Assembly (NCBI GenBank): GCA_964035575.1 | Contig: OZ037858.1 | Span: forward strand, 1,302,001-1,366,000 | Direction of reading: 5' to 3' | From: Rhynchopus sp. YZ270_cl-10 | Taxonomy: Eukaryota > Euglenozoa > Diplonemea > Diplonemida > Diplonemidae | DNA length: 64,000 bases | Shown here: in pieces, positions 9,588 to 20,800 of the stretch | Numbering within the stretch: the stretch's first letter is position 1 | How the letters are laid out: every line of letters starts with the position of its first letter | The notes under the pieces: generated by a model | What the model was told of the DNA's origin: nothing | What the model saw: the letters and a program-made list of their open reading frames with translations, nothing else | Database searches by the model: none | Program-made: the position numbers and the translations under genes

Positions 9588-12458
9588 ATGTACAAGCTTG
9601 TGGCGGTGCTGTCGCTGAGTGTGGTGTGGCTGACGTTCTTCATCATGGGTGTTGCGCGTGTGGAGCGTACAGAGGGCTTTGATGGGTCAACATCGTCGGT
9701 GGGGTCAGTGGCGGACTTCTTTGTGCCGCACAACGGGACGAACTGTGTGTGCGACACGGCGGACACCTGCCTGTGCGACTTCCCCTTCACCCTCGGGACC
9801 ATCAGGACAAGGGGGGACAACTGCACCACGTGCAGTGTCGGGACTGCGTGCAGGACGTGCATCCTGCAGGTCGTTCCTGGGAACAACTGTGCATGCACGA
9901 CAGCGGCAGTGTCTACCGGTGGTGGTGATGGCGGTGATGCTGGTGGCGCCGACGGCGGCGACGGCGGTCACACCTACGGGCGCTTTGCAAGAGGGCTTGA
10001 CGGCGGCGATGCTGACGCTGGTGATGCTGGTGACGCTGGTGACGCAGTTGCTGCACCCACAGCGAAGGCGGCAACCTGCGCCGCAGGGACAGAGGCAAAG
10101 ACCATGTGTCAGTGCACCTTCGGTCTGGCCCTCACCACCACAGCGCACCATAGCGCATCTGCTGTGGACCGTAAGGCGACGGCAGCGGATGCGGCGGATG
10201 CTGCCGACGGCGACGACGCAGCAGCTGGCGACAGCACACCCGTCACGTCGACAGACGCGTCGCCAAAGGCGGGCCAGGGTCTGGAGTGCTGCTGCAACGG
10301 GTCGAGTACACTTGCGGTTGCTACTGGTGGCGATGGTGCGGATGGTGCAGATGGCGCAGACGCTGCAGGGCGCACCGCGAGAGGGCAGGATGCAGCAGCG
10401 GACGGCGACGACACAGGTGATGACACAGGCGCAGGTGCAGGTGCAGCGACGCTTGCTGCAGGTTCGTGCACGTGCAAGCTGCCGAAGGTGAGCAGTGATG
10501 AGCACAGCTATGGGGACGATGCTGATGCTGGCGATGCCAATGCTGATGCTGATGCTGATGCTGATGCTGATGCGAATGCTGATGCCAACGCTGACGGAGA
10601 CGCCACAGAACGTGCGGCAACAGGGTTGGATGCAGGCGACGCAGGCGCAGACGCAGGCACAACTGCCGACGCTGGTGATGCTGATGCGACCACCGGTGGC
10701 GATGGGGATGCAGGTGGCGACGGAACCACCACCGGGACCACCGCCGGAACATTCCGCCCGAAGGCAGGTGTGATTGATGGCCAAGGCTGCACAGGGCGTG
10801 CAGGGTGCAGCCGGTCGACGGCGCAGCCCTACTACATCTGGACCGAGTTCATCTCAGGCAACAAGCACCAGTCAGGAGGCATGGTGTACTTTGAGCACCG
10901 TGGTGACCACGGGGGTCCCATTGCGGGACTGCTCATCGCGTGGATGGCGGTCCTCCTTGTGATCACCATGGTGGCCGTTGCGTTCAGGAAGACATACCAG
11001 CCAACGTTGTCCGCACCTGCCCAGAAGGGGTCGGTTGCGTACTACCTTGACAACGCGTTCTTTGTGCCCCTGCGTCTGACATGGGGTGAGCTTGTTATGA
11101 GCCTGTGGATTGTCGGGTGGCTGGTGCTCTGCTTTCTGTACGTGTGGAACCACGCCTACATCAACAACCTTGTCGGACCTGTGGCACGTGGCTTTGGTGG
11201 TGTTGTCTGCGGGCTCCTCATTCTGATGCTCTTCCCTGTGTCGAAGAAGTCTGTGCTTGTGGGTGCATTTGGCATTTCGTTTGAACGTGCACTGAAGTTC
11301 CACAGAAGGATGGGCTTCTACGTGCTGTTCTTCACGATTGTGCACTTCATCCTGATTCTCAGTGCACACTTTGCGTACTACCGCCAGGGAGAGCCCATCT
11401 GGGATGGGTCCCGCACGTACAAGCCTGGAAGCTCGATCCACGAGGCAGGGAACAAGGCGTGGGAGCGTATGATGCGCTGGGAGATTGGATACCCGCACGG
11501 GCCCCCGATGGCAGGGTTCTTCTGTCTGATCATCCTGCTGGTCATTGTGGGTGCAACCTTCGTGCGCGAGAGGCACTGGAACCTGTTCGCGGCCGTGCAC
11601 ACCCTGTACGCAGTGCTGTACCCGATGGCGTGGATCCACTACCCGACGCTGATGGTCTTCTGTGCCATCCCGCTCTTCCTTTACCTTGTTGACATGTGCC
11701 TGCGCTACTTCCAGGCCTACACCGACGGGGCAAAGATCCAGGAGGTGACTGCATTCGACTGCGGCATCACACGTGTTCAGCTGAAGAAGCGTTCCCTCGA
11801 CTACTCCCCGGGCCAGTGGATTTCCCTGCGCATCCCGTCTGCAGACAAGATTGTTGCTGAGTGGCACCCCTTCTCTGTGAGCTCCATTCGCCACCAGGAC
11901 GACGGTGTGGAGCTGACTGTGCACTGCAAGAACATGGGTGCGGGCACGTGGACGTCGCGTGTGCCCTCTGCTGCTGTGGGAGAGACGGCCATGGTGCAGG
12001 GCTGCTTCGGGAACCTGAAGTTCGACATCGCGTCTGCGAGTGAGGTGCTCATGATCGCAGGTGGTGTGGGTGTGACGCCGATGCTGGGTGCGCTCTACGC
12101 TGCGCTGAGCACCTCCACCAACCCTGACACCAACAACAAGGCAGTGCACTACACGCTGGTCTGGTGCTACAGGGGCGACGTGCCTGCTGCCTTCTCTAAG
12201 GAGCTCTCCGAACTGCAGTCAAGCGGTCTGAACGTCACGTGGCACATGCACAACACTGCCGACGCGAACAACTCAGACCCTGAGAAGGGTGCGGTGAGCA
12301 ACGTGCACTACCACGCAGGCAGGCCCGACTACAGCAAGCTCATGGAGAACGGCACGCCAAGCGTCATTGTCTGCGGGCCCGCGCCGCTTGCGTTGGAGGC
12401 AGAGACTGCTGCCCTGGCGCGCAGCCTCCCTGTGCACGCTGAAGTTTTTGATTTCTAG
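9588..12458 (+). CDS. NADPH oxidase-type transmembrane flavocytochrome, copy 3
   Basis: It has the same 956-residue translation as copies 1 and 2, with the same domain order: signal-anchor, Cys-rich low-complexity ectodomain, bis-haem membrane core, FAD and NADPH domains. It is the last unit of the array on the downstream side. The downstream spacer matches unit 2 until about 13726. Confidence 0.9.
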   Translation: MYKLVAVLSLSVVWLTFFIMGVARVERTEGFDGSTSSVGSVADFFVPHNGTNCVCDTADTCLCDFPFTLGTIRTRGDNCTTCSVGTACRTCILQVVPGNNCACTTAAVSTGGGDGGDAGGADGGDGGHTYGRFARGLDGGDADAGDAGDAGDAVAAPTAKAATCAAGTEAKTMCQCTFGLALTTTAHHSASAVDRKATAADAADAADGDDAAAGDSTPVTSTDASPKAGQGLECCCNGSSTLAVATGGDGADGADGADAAGRTARGQDAAADGDDTGDDTGAGAGAATLAAGSCTCKLPKVSSDEHSYGDDADAGDANADADADADADANADANADGDATERAATGLDAGDAGADAGTTADAGDADATTGGDGDAGGDGTTTGTTAGTFRPKAGVIDGQGCTGRAGCSRSTAQPYYIWTEFISGNKHQSGGMVYFEHRGDHGGPIAGLLIAWMAVLLVITMVAVAFRKTYQPTLSAPAQKGSVAYYLDNAFFVPLRLTWGELVMSLWIVGWLVLCFLYVWNHAYINNLVGPVARGFGGVVCGLLILMLFPVSKKSVLVGAFGISFERALKFHRRMGFYVLFFTIVHFILILSAHFAYYRQGEPIWDGSRTYKPGSSIHEAGNKAWERMMRWEIGYPHGPPMAGFFCLIILLVIVGATFVRERHWNLFAAVHTLYAVLYPMAWIHYPTLMVFCAIPLFLYLVDMCLRYFQAYTDGAKIQEVTAFDCGITRVQLKKRSLDYSPGQWISLRIPSADKIVAEWHPFSVSSIRHQDDGVELTVHCKNMGAGTWTSRVPSAAVGETAMVQGCFGNLKFDIASASEVLMIAGGVGVTPMLGALYAALSTSTNPDTNNKAVHYTLVWCYRGDVPAAFSKELSELQSSGLNVTWHMHNTADANNSDPEKGAVSNVHYHAGRPDYSKLMENGTPSVIVCGPAPLALEAETAALARSLPVHAEVFDF

Positions 12459-13337
12459 TTAGTCAGTCAGTCAGTCAGTCATTCATTGTTCTGCTTGACT
12501 TTTCTCTATTTTTTTCCTCCTTTTTTCTTATTTGTAAAAAATACAAACGCAGCTCTCACACTTTATTTCCTTCGGTCCCACCCGTGACACATTCATATTC
12601 ACATTCAGTGCAATCTTGCATGGGTAGACCAGTGGACCAACACCCAACACCATGCTACAGCGTCACCTCTATCGCACTCTCGTTTAGGGGGACTGCAAGT
12701 AGTGTTGGTTTGTTTTTTTTGTCAATCACGCGTCCTCTGTGAATGTGGGCCAACTTTTTCTCTTGTTCTTTATCTCTCGTACCGTAGTTTAGTCCTCGTA
12801 CAGTTTCCTGAGCTTTGCTGCGGACAGCAGTGTATAGCCACAACGTTAATTATGCCAGCCATGGCCGGACTTTTGCACATCATTAACCGTAGCGTAGTTT
12901 AGTATTTTTTGGAGGGTAAATTCAATGAATTTGCGCCCCCCTTTTTTTTTTGTATCCCTTTGTGTTTGTCCCGTTGGTCTTTCTTGACACACCCCTCCTC
13001 GCCTCCCCCTTAGGCGCTTTGAGTGACGTGACAGTTTACCGTTTTCATGAGGGTTTGTGTACCTGACTACTGTTCCCAAAAAATCTAGCTTTGGTTGGTC
13101 TGTTTTTCGACATGGGTTGGGACAGTGACTAGGGGGCCCTTGTGTTGGTTTGGATTGTAGAGTTCAAACCATGGAAAACGCTTGTGTTGTGCGCTGCTTA
13201 CTTAACGATCTTGTTAGGGGTGGGTGGTGCTGGGTGTGTTCATGGGATCCTTTTTTTTTCTTTTTCTCACCAATTATTTTCTTTTGTAAAAAGATGTGTG
13301 TGTACCTCAAACATGCTGTCTTTTTCTTCTTCTCTTT

Positions 13338-13370
13338 AGATGACTAAGCACGAGAGGCTTAGGTTCATCT
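13338..13370 (+). repeat. Hairpin repeat family A
   Basis: It is the same as the copy at 4146. Confidence 0.85.
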
Positions 13371-13701
13371 TATAAACCCCTTTTTCCGCTGTTTTCTTGA
13401 TGTTCTCTTTTTAGTCGTACTCAGATTTACCTTTCCAAGCGTTTTCCCTGCTCCCAATTTATTTCATTCTGCAACAGCAACCATTTGTAGCTCTTCAGAA
13501 TGAACCACTACATTATTACAGGGACCGCTTGGACTTTGTGTATTTTAGATGTGAGGGCCACGAAGCCCATTCCATCTGTTCACATTATCTTTTCCCTCTT
13601 TTTATTGTCTGTGTTTGCACACAGTCCCCTTTTACTTGATTTATTGATCCCTTGTTAGGTAGATATTGATAGCCCTTTTCCCCATATCCCGCCTTTTCTT
13701 T

Positions 13702-13739
13702 AAGGTGGCTAAGCACTGTGAGGCTTATCGGTTTATCTT
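13702..13739 (+). repeat. Hairpin repeat family A, diverged at array edge
   Basis: It matches the copy at 4510 but has extra bases after GCTTA on the 3' arm. The tandem units stop being identical within this hairpin. Confidence 0.7.
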
Positions 13740-13740
13740 T

Positions 13741-14823
13741 ACGAAGGGTCTTTTTTTTCGACATTTTGTTGTTGTTGTTTTTCATTTTTTTATTGTATAA
13801 TTTTGGGTGAAGAAGGTCTCAACATTAGAGTCTCTCCCCTTTGATTCCGTTTCTCGATTTTTTTATCCCACCTCTATAGAAACCCTTGTGAGGGATAAGA
13901 TATCGAGTATAAAAGCTGTCTTCGAGAAAATCACGGATGCAGCGCTACAAAACGGTGTCAAAAATCAGCAACAAAAAAAGAAGAAACAAAAAAGTAATTA
14001 TAGGGGAAAACGTACTGTCTTCAGATCGATCTCAGCAGGACGTTTTTCTTACTTCTCAATACTTCAGAAAAAAACTAATATAAATACCCGAAAACCCACT
14101 CTTTTTTTCACTCCATTCTTCCTTATTTCGCCTTCATGAATGCGTTGATGCCCCGACCCATTCGTCCATCACCCGCCAGACGGCCGCCTGCATCACGTTT
14201 CCTGATCCGCCTTCGCACGCACTCTGCATTCCACATTCCACGTGTTGTTCGACTTTCACACACCTCGTACGCCCGACTCGCAACCGCCGGGGGGCGGGCG
14301 TTCACTTACCCCCGGCCCCCGTTTCCCTGCCGCTTGCAAGAACCCCCCGACGACGTATGAGACGAAGACCTACCCCGAAGTGCGCCTTCGCCCCGCATCC
14401 TCTTCCTTCTGGCAATGAGTACAGCAGCCGATTGATCCAGAGGGTCGTCAGTTTTTGTAGCCAATTCGCGCCTAATATCGACGAGATGCGCTCGGTACAG
14501 AACAACTTCTGCATCCTTATCTACTCAAGGATGCGCTGAATTACCAATACGTCACACATCGAATCGCACAAGATGTCAGTCGGAAAGTTGCCCCTATAAT
14601 TCCTTCATATTGCCTACCCCCCTCCCCCCTTTCCTCTTGAATTACCACTTCAAATCACAGAACGGGGTCATTACACAATTTTTAGAACCGGCTTCGACCC
14701 CGACCCCTAATCTGGGGTGCATCTGTTCCTCCTCTCCCCTTTTTTATTGCATTTAGCAACTTTTGTAACCCTTTCCCCCCATCCCCTCCTACCCCTTAAC
14801 ATAAGACTTTTGAAGCGGGTAGC
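13741..14823 (+). other. Intergenic region before the dynein-2 gene
   Basis: The first 400 bp are AT-rich. A GC-rich block (about 14136-14420) has short open frames on both strands but no recognisable protein. A hairpin GCATCCTT/AAGGATGC lies near 14510. The last 130 bp are pyrimidine-rich with AG acceptor candidates at 14756 and 14805, ahead of the ATG at 14824. Confidence 0.5.
14805..14805 (+). promoter_or_regulatory. Candidate trans-splice acceptor, dynein-2
   Basis: A C/T tract ends in ATAAG, 18 bp before the ATG. A second candidate, ATTTAG, ends at 14756. Confidence 0.35.
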
Positions 14824-17800
14824 ATGTCTGCCAATGATGGAATGCGGGTGGCGATTACAAAGGTAGCGGAAACGGTACTTCGACAGAATGGCATTCAGGC
14901 AAACAAATCTGACGACCTGGAAGGCGATGTCGAGGAGTATGCTTGGAAGAGTGGGACCACCATTGATGGGGTGATGGATGTTGTTGAGAAAATTATTACG
15001 ACGCTTGTAAAAGACCTGCGCCCCTCCGGGAAACTGACGTACCCGGAGTCTTCATCCGAGGAGCTTGATTTGACGTCGACCTTCAAACGCGCCACGTTCC
15101 GATCCTTCATGGAGAAGTCGATGGCAACAGTGTTTCCTTCGCAGGAGCAGCTTGCGTTTCCGTCTGACTCAAACACAAAGCTGGTTTTGGAAAAGCTTTT
15201 CAACCAGTATGTAAGTGAGTTTCATTCCCCCACGTTTGTGGTAGATTTTCCAGCAATTCTAACCGAAACGGAAGATGGTAAAGCCGGGAAGCGATCTGAC
15301 CTGGTGATTGTACAGAAGCGTGTCATCACAGTCAACGTCAATGAAGACAGCGGCGCGCTTCTTTCCATAAAGGTGGGCGAGCTCTCGCAGATCCTGTCAA
15401 ATCTTACCGACACCTCCGAGGTGGACCAGCTCCTCCCTACTGAGTGGCCCTCGCTGGAAGAGGTCCCCGACGCGCTGGATGTCGTGCACGACAAAGTCAA
15501 TGATTGGTACCGTGGCAAGACCCTCACAGAGCGCAAGGCGTCCTATGTCCTTACCACCATCGGTTGCAAGCTATATGAAATCGTGCGTGCCAAGCTCGAC
15601 CTGCCGACAAAGACAAAGGAGGTCTACGTGTGGAAGGGCTCGTACACCAATGTGCGGCAGTCGCTAGAGTTGTCGCAGGCTATTTGCGAGAAGTGGATGT
15701 ACGTCACAAAGACGCTCACGACGGTGGACTGGGCGGAGTGGCAAGGTGGTGCGCACGTCGACAAGAGCATGACGCTGCTGCACAAACGTCTAGACGACAT
15801 CATGCGTCTGCGCTCCACCTTCGAACAGCTTGCGACCCTCCTCAGCAAGAATGAGCTCTCCGAAATGAAGAAGCGTGTGGATGAGTGTTGGGACTCCTTC
15901 GCCACGCTCGACGAGCTGGATATCTCAGAGCTCGAGCAGCCTACCTGGGAAAAGGCCGTCAAAACATTCGAGCAACGTCTCGAGCCTATCGAGCAGCGCT
16001 CCGCAGGACGCCTTCGGTCCGAGCTTGCCAAGGTCTCGGGGAACACGCAGGCACTGCTGCAGGGCTTCCTCCGCTTCAACGATGTTGTGAAGCGTGCAAA
16101 CATCGCTGCCGAGCTTTGCTCCGAAAGGGACAACCTTCTTGCGAAGCTTTCTGAAAAGATTAATGGTTTGAAGTCTGAGTTTGAGCAGAAGTCGCGTCGT
16201 GAGGCGGAGAATGTGACGTCCGGCGACATCGAGGACCGCCGCCTGCAGGCAGGCCGCAACATGCCTGCTGTGCTGAACAACCTCATCTGGGCACGCCAGC
16301 TGTCGCGCAAGATTGAATACATCTGCAACTCGGGGCGCATCTTGCTGTCGGACCTCAGCAGCTTTGAGCACTTCTCCGTTCTGTGCAACGGCCTCCTGAG
16401 CGAGATCCACGAGTACGAGACGGAGACGTTTGGTGTGTGGGTGCAAGACGTTCAGGACACCATTGGGCAGGTGTCGCGCGACTCCTCCTCCCTCACACTC
16501 AAGATCGAAGGACGTATCATGGAGATAGCGAAGAAGGATGGACGTCTCATGGTCAACTTCTCAGAGCGTCTTGTGGAGCTCATCCGCGAGGTGCGGCAGC
16601 TGCTTGCCTTGGGCTACGCTGTGCCCGACGCCATCCAGCACGTCGCGCAGGACGCACTGCGCTTCTACAGGAACGCAACCGTGCTGAAGCAGGTAGCAAA
16701 CTTCTACAACACTCTCGACACACAGCTCATCCCCTCGACCATCACGCTGCTGGAGAAGCCCATTGCGAACTTTGAAGGTGTGGTAAAGGGGAAGAACTCA
16801 AAGAGCCAGCTCTCATGGGGTGACAAGAACGAGGCCGACACCTTCACCCTCAAGCTCAAGGATGCGGCAGAGCTGCTGACGAGAGAGAACCGCCGTCTGC
16901 GCAAGGTGCACGAGGAGCTTGTGTCGTTGGTGGTGTCGCTGATTGACATCGACCTTGTGAAGAACATTGATAAGTGGAAGGTTGTGCTCAAGGAGATGCG
17001 CAACAAGTTTGCGGACCTTGAGAAGAACGGCTACCGCTCCACCGCAGCATGGAAGCGCCACTGGGACCACCAGCTCTACAAGGCACTTGAGTTCCAGTAC
17101 CTCCGCGGGCTCGAGACACTGAACGAAAGCCTCCCCGAGATCCACGTGAACCTCTGCTTCAAGCAAGGCCAGATCCAGTTCGACCCCGTCTTCGAGAAGG
17201 TGCGCGAACACTACTACCGCAACATCCGAGACTTCATGGTCATCCCGACCACCTTCAAGGGTGTCGGCGACTCCGATATCTTCAAGCTGATGGCAGAGCG
17301 CAATGAGAAGGGCATTGAGACCGTCTTTGTGAACACGGAGGCACTCTTCTCACGTCTTGCCAAGGTGCGGAGGAAGTACAAGGACTACGTAGTCCTGGGC
17401 CTGGCGGATCTGGAGCAGTGGGTCGAGCTGCTGACAGAAGTGAACGACTGGGAGAAGAACTTCAAGATGATCAAGGCGAAGGGGAAGGAGATCTCCTCGC
17501 TGGAGGACGTCATCAAGATCGACTGCTTCACCATCAGCACCATCCCGATCAAGGCTGCTATCGAGGACCAGCTCAGCCGCCTGGGACAGCTTCTCAACTC
17601 CAGCCTGCGCCGTGCAGCAGAGTCACACCTTGCAGAGGTCGACACCTTCTTGAAGGATGCCATCCAAACACTGAACGAATCCCCAACGACGTTGGAGGAC
17701 ATTGGGAAGGCGAACAAAGCGTACCAAGAGATGAAGAACAACCAGGTCCCCATTGAGGCGCTCATGAAGTCCTTCGATGAGAAGAGCAGTCTCTACAAGA

Positions 17801-20800
17801 AGGTGGCCGGTGCGCAGATTGACGGCACCGCTGTGAAGAGCAAGCTAAGCGCCTTCGACGACCTGCTCAAAGCACACGAGGAGATGATGGAGGAGCAGAT
17901 TGCGCGCCTCCGCAAAGAGGTCAACCGCGACGTCGAGAAGTACTTCACGGAGCTCGAAGGCTTCTGCGAGCTGTGGAAGGAGCAGAAGCCCAAGGACATG
18001 TCTGCCCTGCGCGACCCTGTTGCCATCACCGCAGCACTGCAGTTCCTTAAGGACCGCCAGGCCGAGCTCGAGGACCTCACCAAGCGTGGTGAGACCACCG
18101 TCGATCAGTGCAACTACTTCAAGGTGGATCCACCCGACTTCTCCAAGCTCGACGAGGTGCGTGCCGACGTCGAGTCGCTTGCCTCCGTGTGGGGCCTCTA
18201 CGAGAAGTTCACAGAGGACGTCGGTGAGTTCAAGCAGGAGAACTGGTTTGCCTTCCGCTCGCGTGTCTTCAAATTCGACGACTTCGTGCGCGACTGGAAG
18301 GAGCTGCTGCGTGAGAAGCCCACAAACGACGTTGTCATCTTCCTGGTCGAGAGGCTGGACCAGTGGACCACTACCCTGCCGCTCTTGAAGTTCTGCAGAG
18401 GTGACGGGATGACGCTGGACCACTGGGCGGAGATGTTCCGCTACATCGACATCAACAGACACGAGGTCACGCCAGAAAAGCTTACCTTCGGACACTTCCT
18501 CGACAGAGTCGAGAACATCTCTGCCAACGAGAAGAACCTCAAAGGCCTCCACGCAAAGGCACAGGGCGAGATCCAAATCAGAGAGGCGCTTGCCGAAATC
18601 CGTGCCTGGGCGCACGAGGCCGTGTTCACCTTGTCGAAGCAGCAACAGTGCATGTCCGGTAAGATCTCCCTGATCAAGGACTGGAAGGACCTCCTCACGC
18701 ATGTTGGAGACAACCAGTCCCTCCTCGGCTCCCTGAAGGACTCGCCGTACTACGGGTCGTTCTCAGGCGAGGCAAGCAGCTGGGAGCAGAAGTTTGTTGC
18801 CCTCGACGAGTATCTGCACCTTCTGATGCAGATCCAGCGCAAGTGGGTGTACCTTGAGCCGATCTTCGCGCGTGGTGCGTTGCCGCAGGAGCAGCCTAGG
18901 TTCAGACGTGTCGACAAAACCTTTTTGGAGATTATGCGCGACATCGAAACCGACCCGCGTGTGATTGAGTTGTCGAAGCGTGACTTGGGTGCGAGTCTTA
19001 AGGGCATTCTGGAGCAGCTGGACCGCTGCCAAAAGGCGCTGAACGAGTTCTTGGAGCAGAAGCGTGACAAGTTCCCTCGCTTCTACTTCATCGGAGATGA
19101 CGACTTGCTTGAGATTCTGGGGCAGAGTCAGAACCCGTCTGTCATCCAAAGCCACTTGAAGAAGCTGTTCTCCGGCATCAACAAAGTGGAGTTCGACGAC
19201 GAGAAGCAGAACATCACAGGCATGGTGTCGCTAGACGGCGAGGTGGTGCCCCTCTCGACACAGGTCGCCATCACACCTGAGGTGGAGCAGTGGCTTGCCG
19301 CCTTGGACAGAGAGATGCGCAAGACGCTCATTGACATGCTGTGGGAGTGTGTCAAGGAGAACAACCTCTTCAAGTTCCCGTCGCAGCTGTTGTGTCTGTC
19401 TGAGATGATCCACTGGACGCAGAAGACGCGTCTTGCTGTCACACAGAACAAGCTGCCCGACCTTCGCAGCGAACTCACAGAGCGTTTGAAGACAAACACA
19501 AGATCGAAGTCGGCAGCAGAGGACATGGTGTCCGTTCTGAAGATGAAGTCGCTTATCATGGACCTGATCCACTGCATCGACGTCATCGACCAGCTTGTTG
19601 CCAAGAATGTCAAGACCGACACAGACTGGTACTGGATCAAGCAGCTGCGCTTTGCCCTGCGTGAGGAGACACACCCATGCAAGGTGTCCATGGTCGACGC
19701 CACCTTCGACTACACTTTCGAATACCAGGGCAACGCCGCCAAGCTTGTCCACACCCCGCTCACAGACAAATGCTACCTGACCCTCACCCAGGGAATGCAT
19801 CTGGGGTACGGAGGAAACCCATATGGCCCTGCAGGTACCGGAAAGACAGAGTCTGTGAAGGCGTTAGGAAATGCCTTCGGTCGGCAGGTGTTGGTGTTCA
19901 ACTGTGACGAAGGAATCGACTTTAAGTCGATGGGGCGTATCTTCGTGGGTCTTGTGAAGTGCGGTGCATGGGGATGCTTCGATGAGTTCAACCGTCTCAA
20001 GGAGGACCAGCTGTCCGCCATCTCGCAGATGATCCAAGTCATCCAGGCAGCCATCAAGAACAAAGAACCCGAATGCGACCTTCTCAACAGAAAGATCGAC
20101 GTCAACCACAACGCAGGTATCTTCGTCACCCTCAACCCTGCAGGCAAGGGCTACGGAGGACGTTCCAAGCTTCCTGACAACTTGAAGCAGCTGTTCCGTG
20201 CGGTGGCGATGTCGGTGCCAGACCTGAACCTGATTGCGGAGACGATCCTTCTCTCGGAAGGGTACACCCACGCAAGTGTCATCTCCAAGAAGATTGTGAC
20301 TGCATTCACACTCTCGAAGCAGCTGCTCTCTGCACAGCAGCACTACGATTGGGGGCTGCGTGCCATCAAGACGTGTCTCTCGCTGTGCGGGAACCTCATC
20401 ACAAAGTGGTGCAAAGAACACCCCGACGGCGTGGCCCAGACACTGGAGCTGGAGGAGGAGCTAGTGATCCAGTCCCTGCGTGTGAACACTCTCAGCAAGC
20501 TTGCCTTCGACGACACGCGACTCTTCAACTCGCTCATCCAGGATGTGTTCCCAGGCATCCCTGTGAAGGAGATTGAGTACCAGGAGCTGCTGCCTGCGAT
20601 CAACGAGGCGATCATTGACATGAAGCTGCAGCGCATTGACCTGCAGATCCAAAAGGTGCTGCAGCTGTACGAGGCGCTGCGTCAGCGTATGGGTGTTGTC
20701 ATTGTGGGTCCCTCTGGTGCGGGCAAGTCGACGCTGCTGCGCATCCTTCGTGCTGCGATGGAGAAGCTCAAGATCACAGTTCCGCTGCACGCAATGAACC

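Larger units (their letters stand above)
1..13740 (+). repeat. Tandem array of three 4.6 kb NOX gene units
   Basis: Units begin at 1, 4602 and 9198, giving periods of 4601 and 4596 bp. Each holds one oxidase gene and a spacer of about 1.7 kb. The three translated proteins are the same. The second and third spacers look identical. The first differs by one extra GTCA tetramer after the stop, small homopolymer changes and single-base differences near 3788, 3799 and 3809. Base 1 falls inside the spacer of a unit, so the array may extend upstream. The third unit loses identity just after 13726, inside a hairpin repeat, although weaker similarity continues for about 90 bp. Confidence 0.95.
12459..13740 (+). 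other. Spacer of array unit 3 and array edge
   Basis: It matches the unit 2 spacer up to about 13726, where a hairpin repeat carries an insertion and identity gives way to weak similarity. Hairpins lie at 13338 and 13702. There is no convincing gene. Confidence 0.7.

Noticed and set aside
13807-14139. 110-codon + strand frame before the dynein gene
   Set aside because: It has a Lys/Gln-rich, AT-driven composition and no recognisable pattern.
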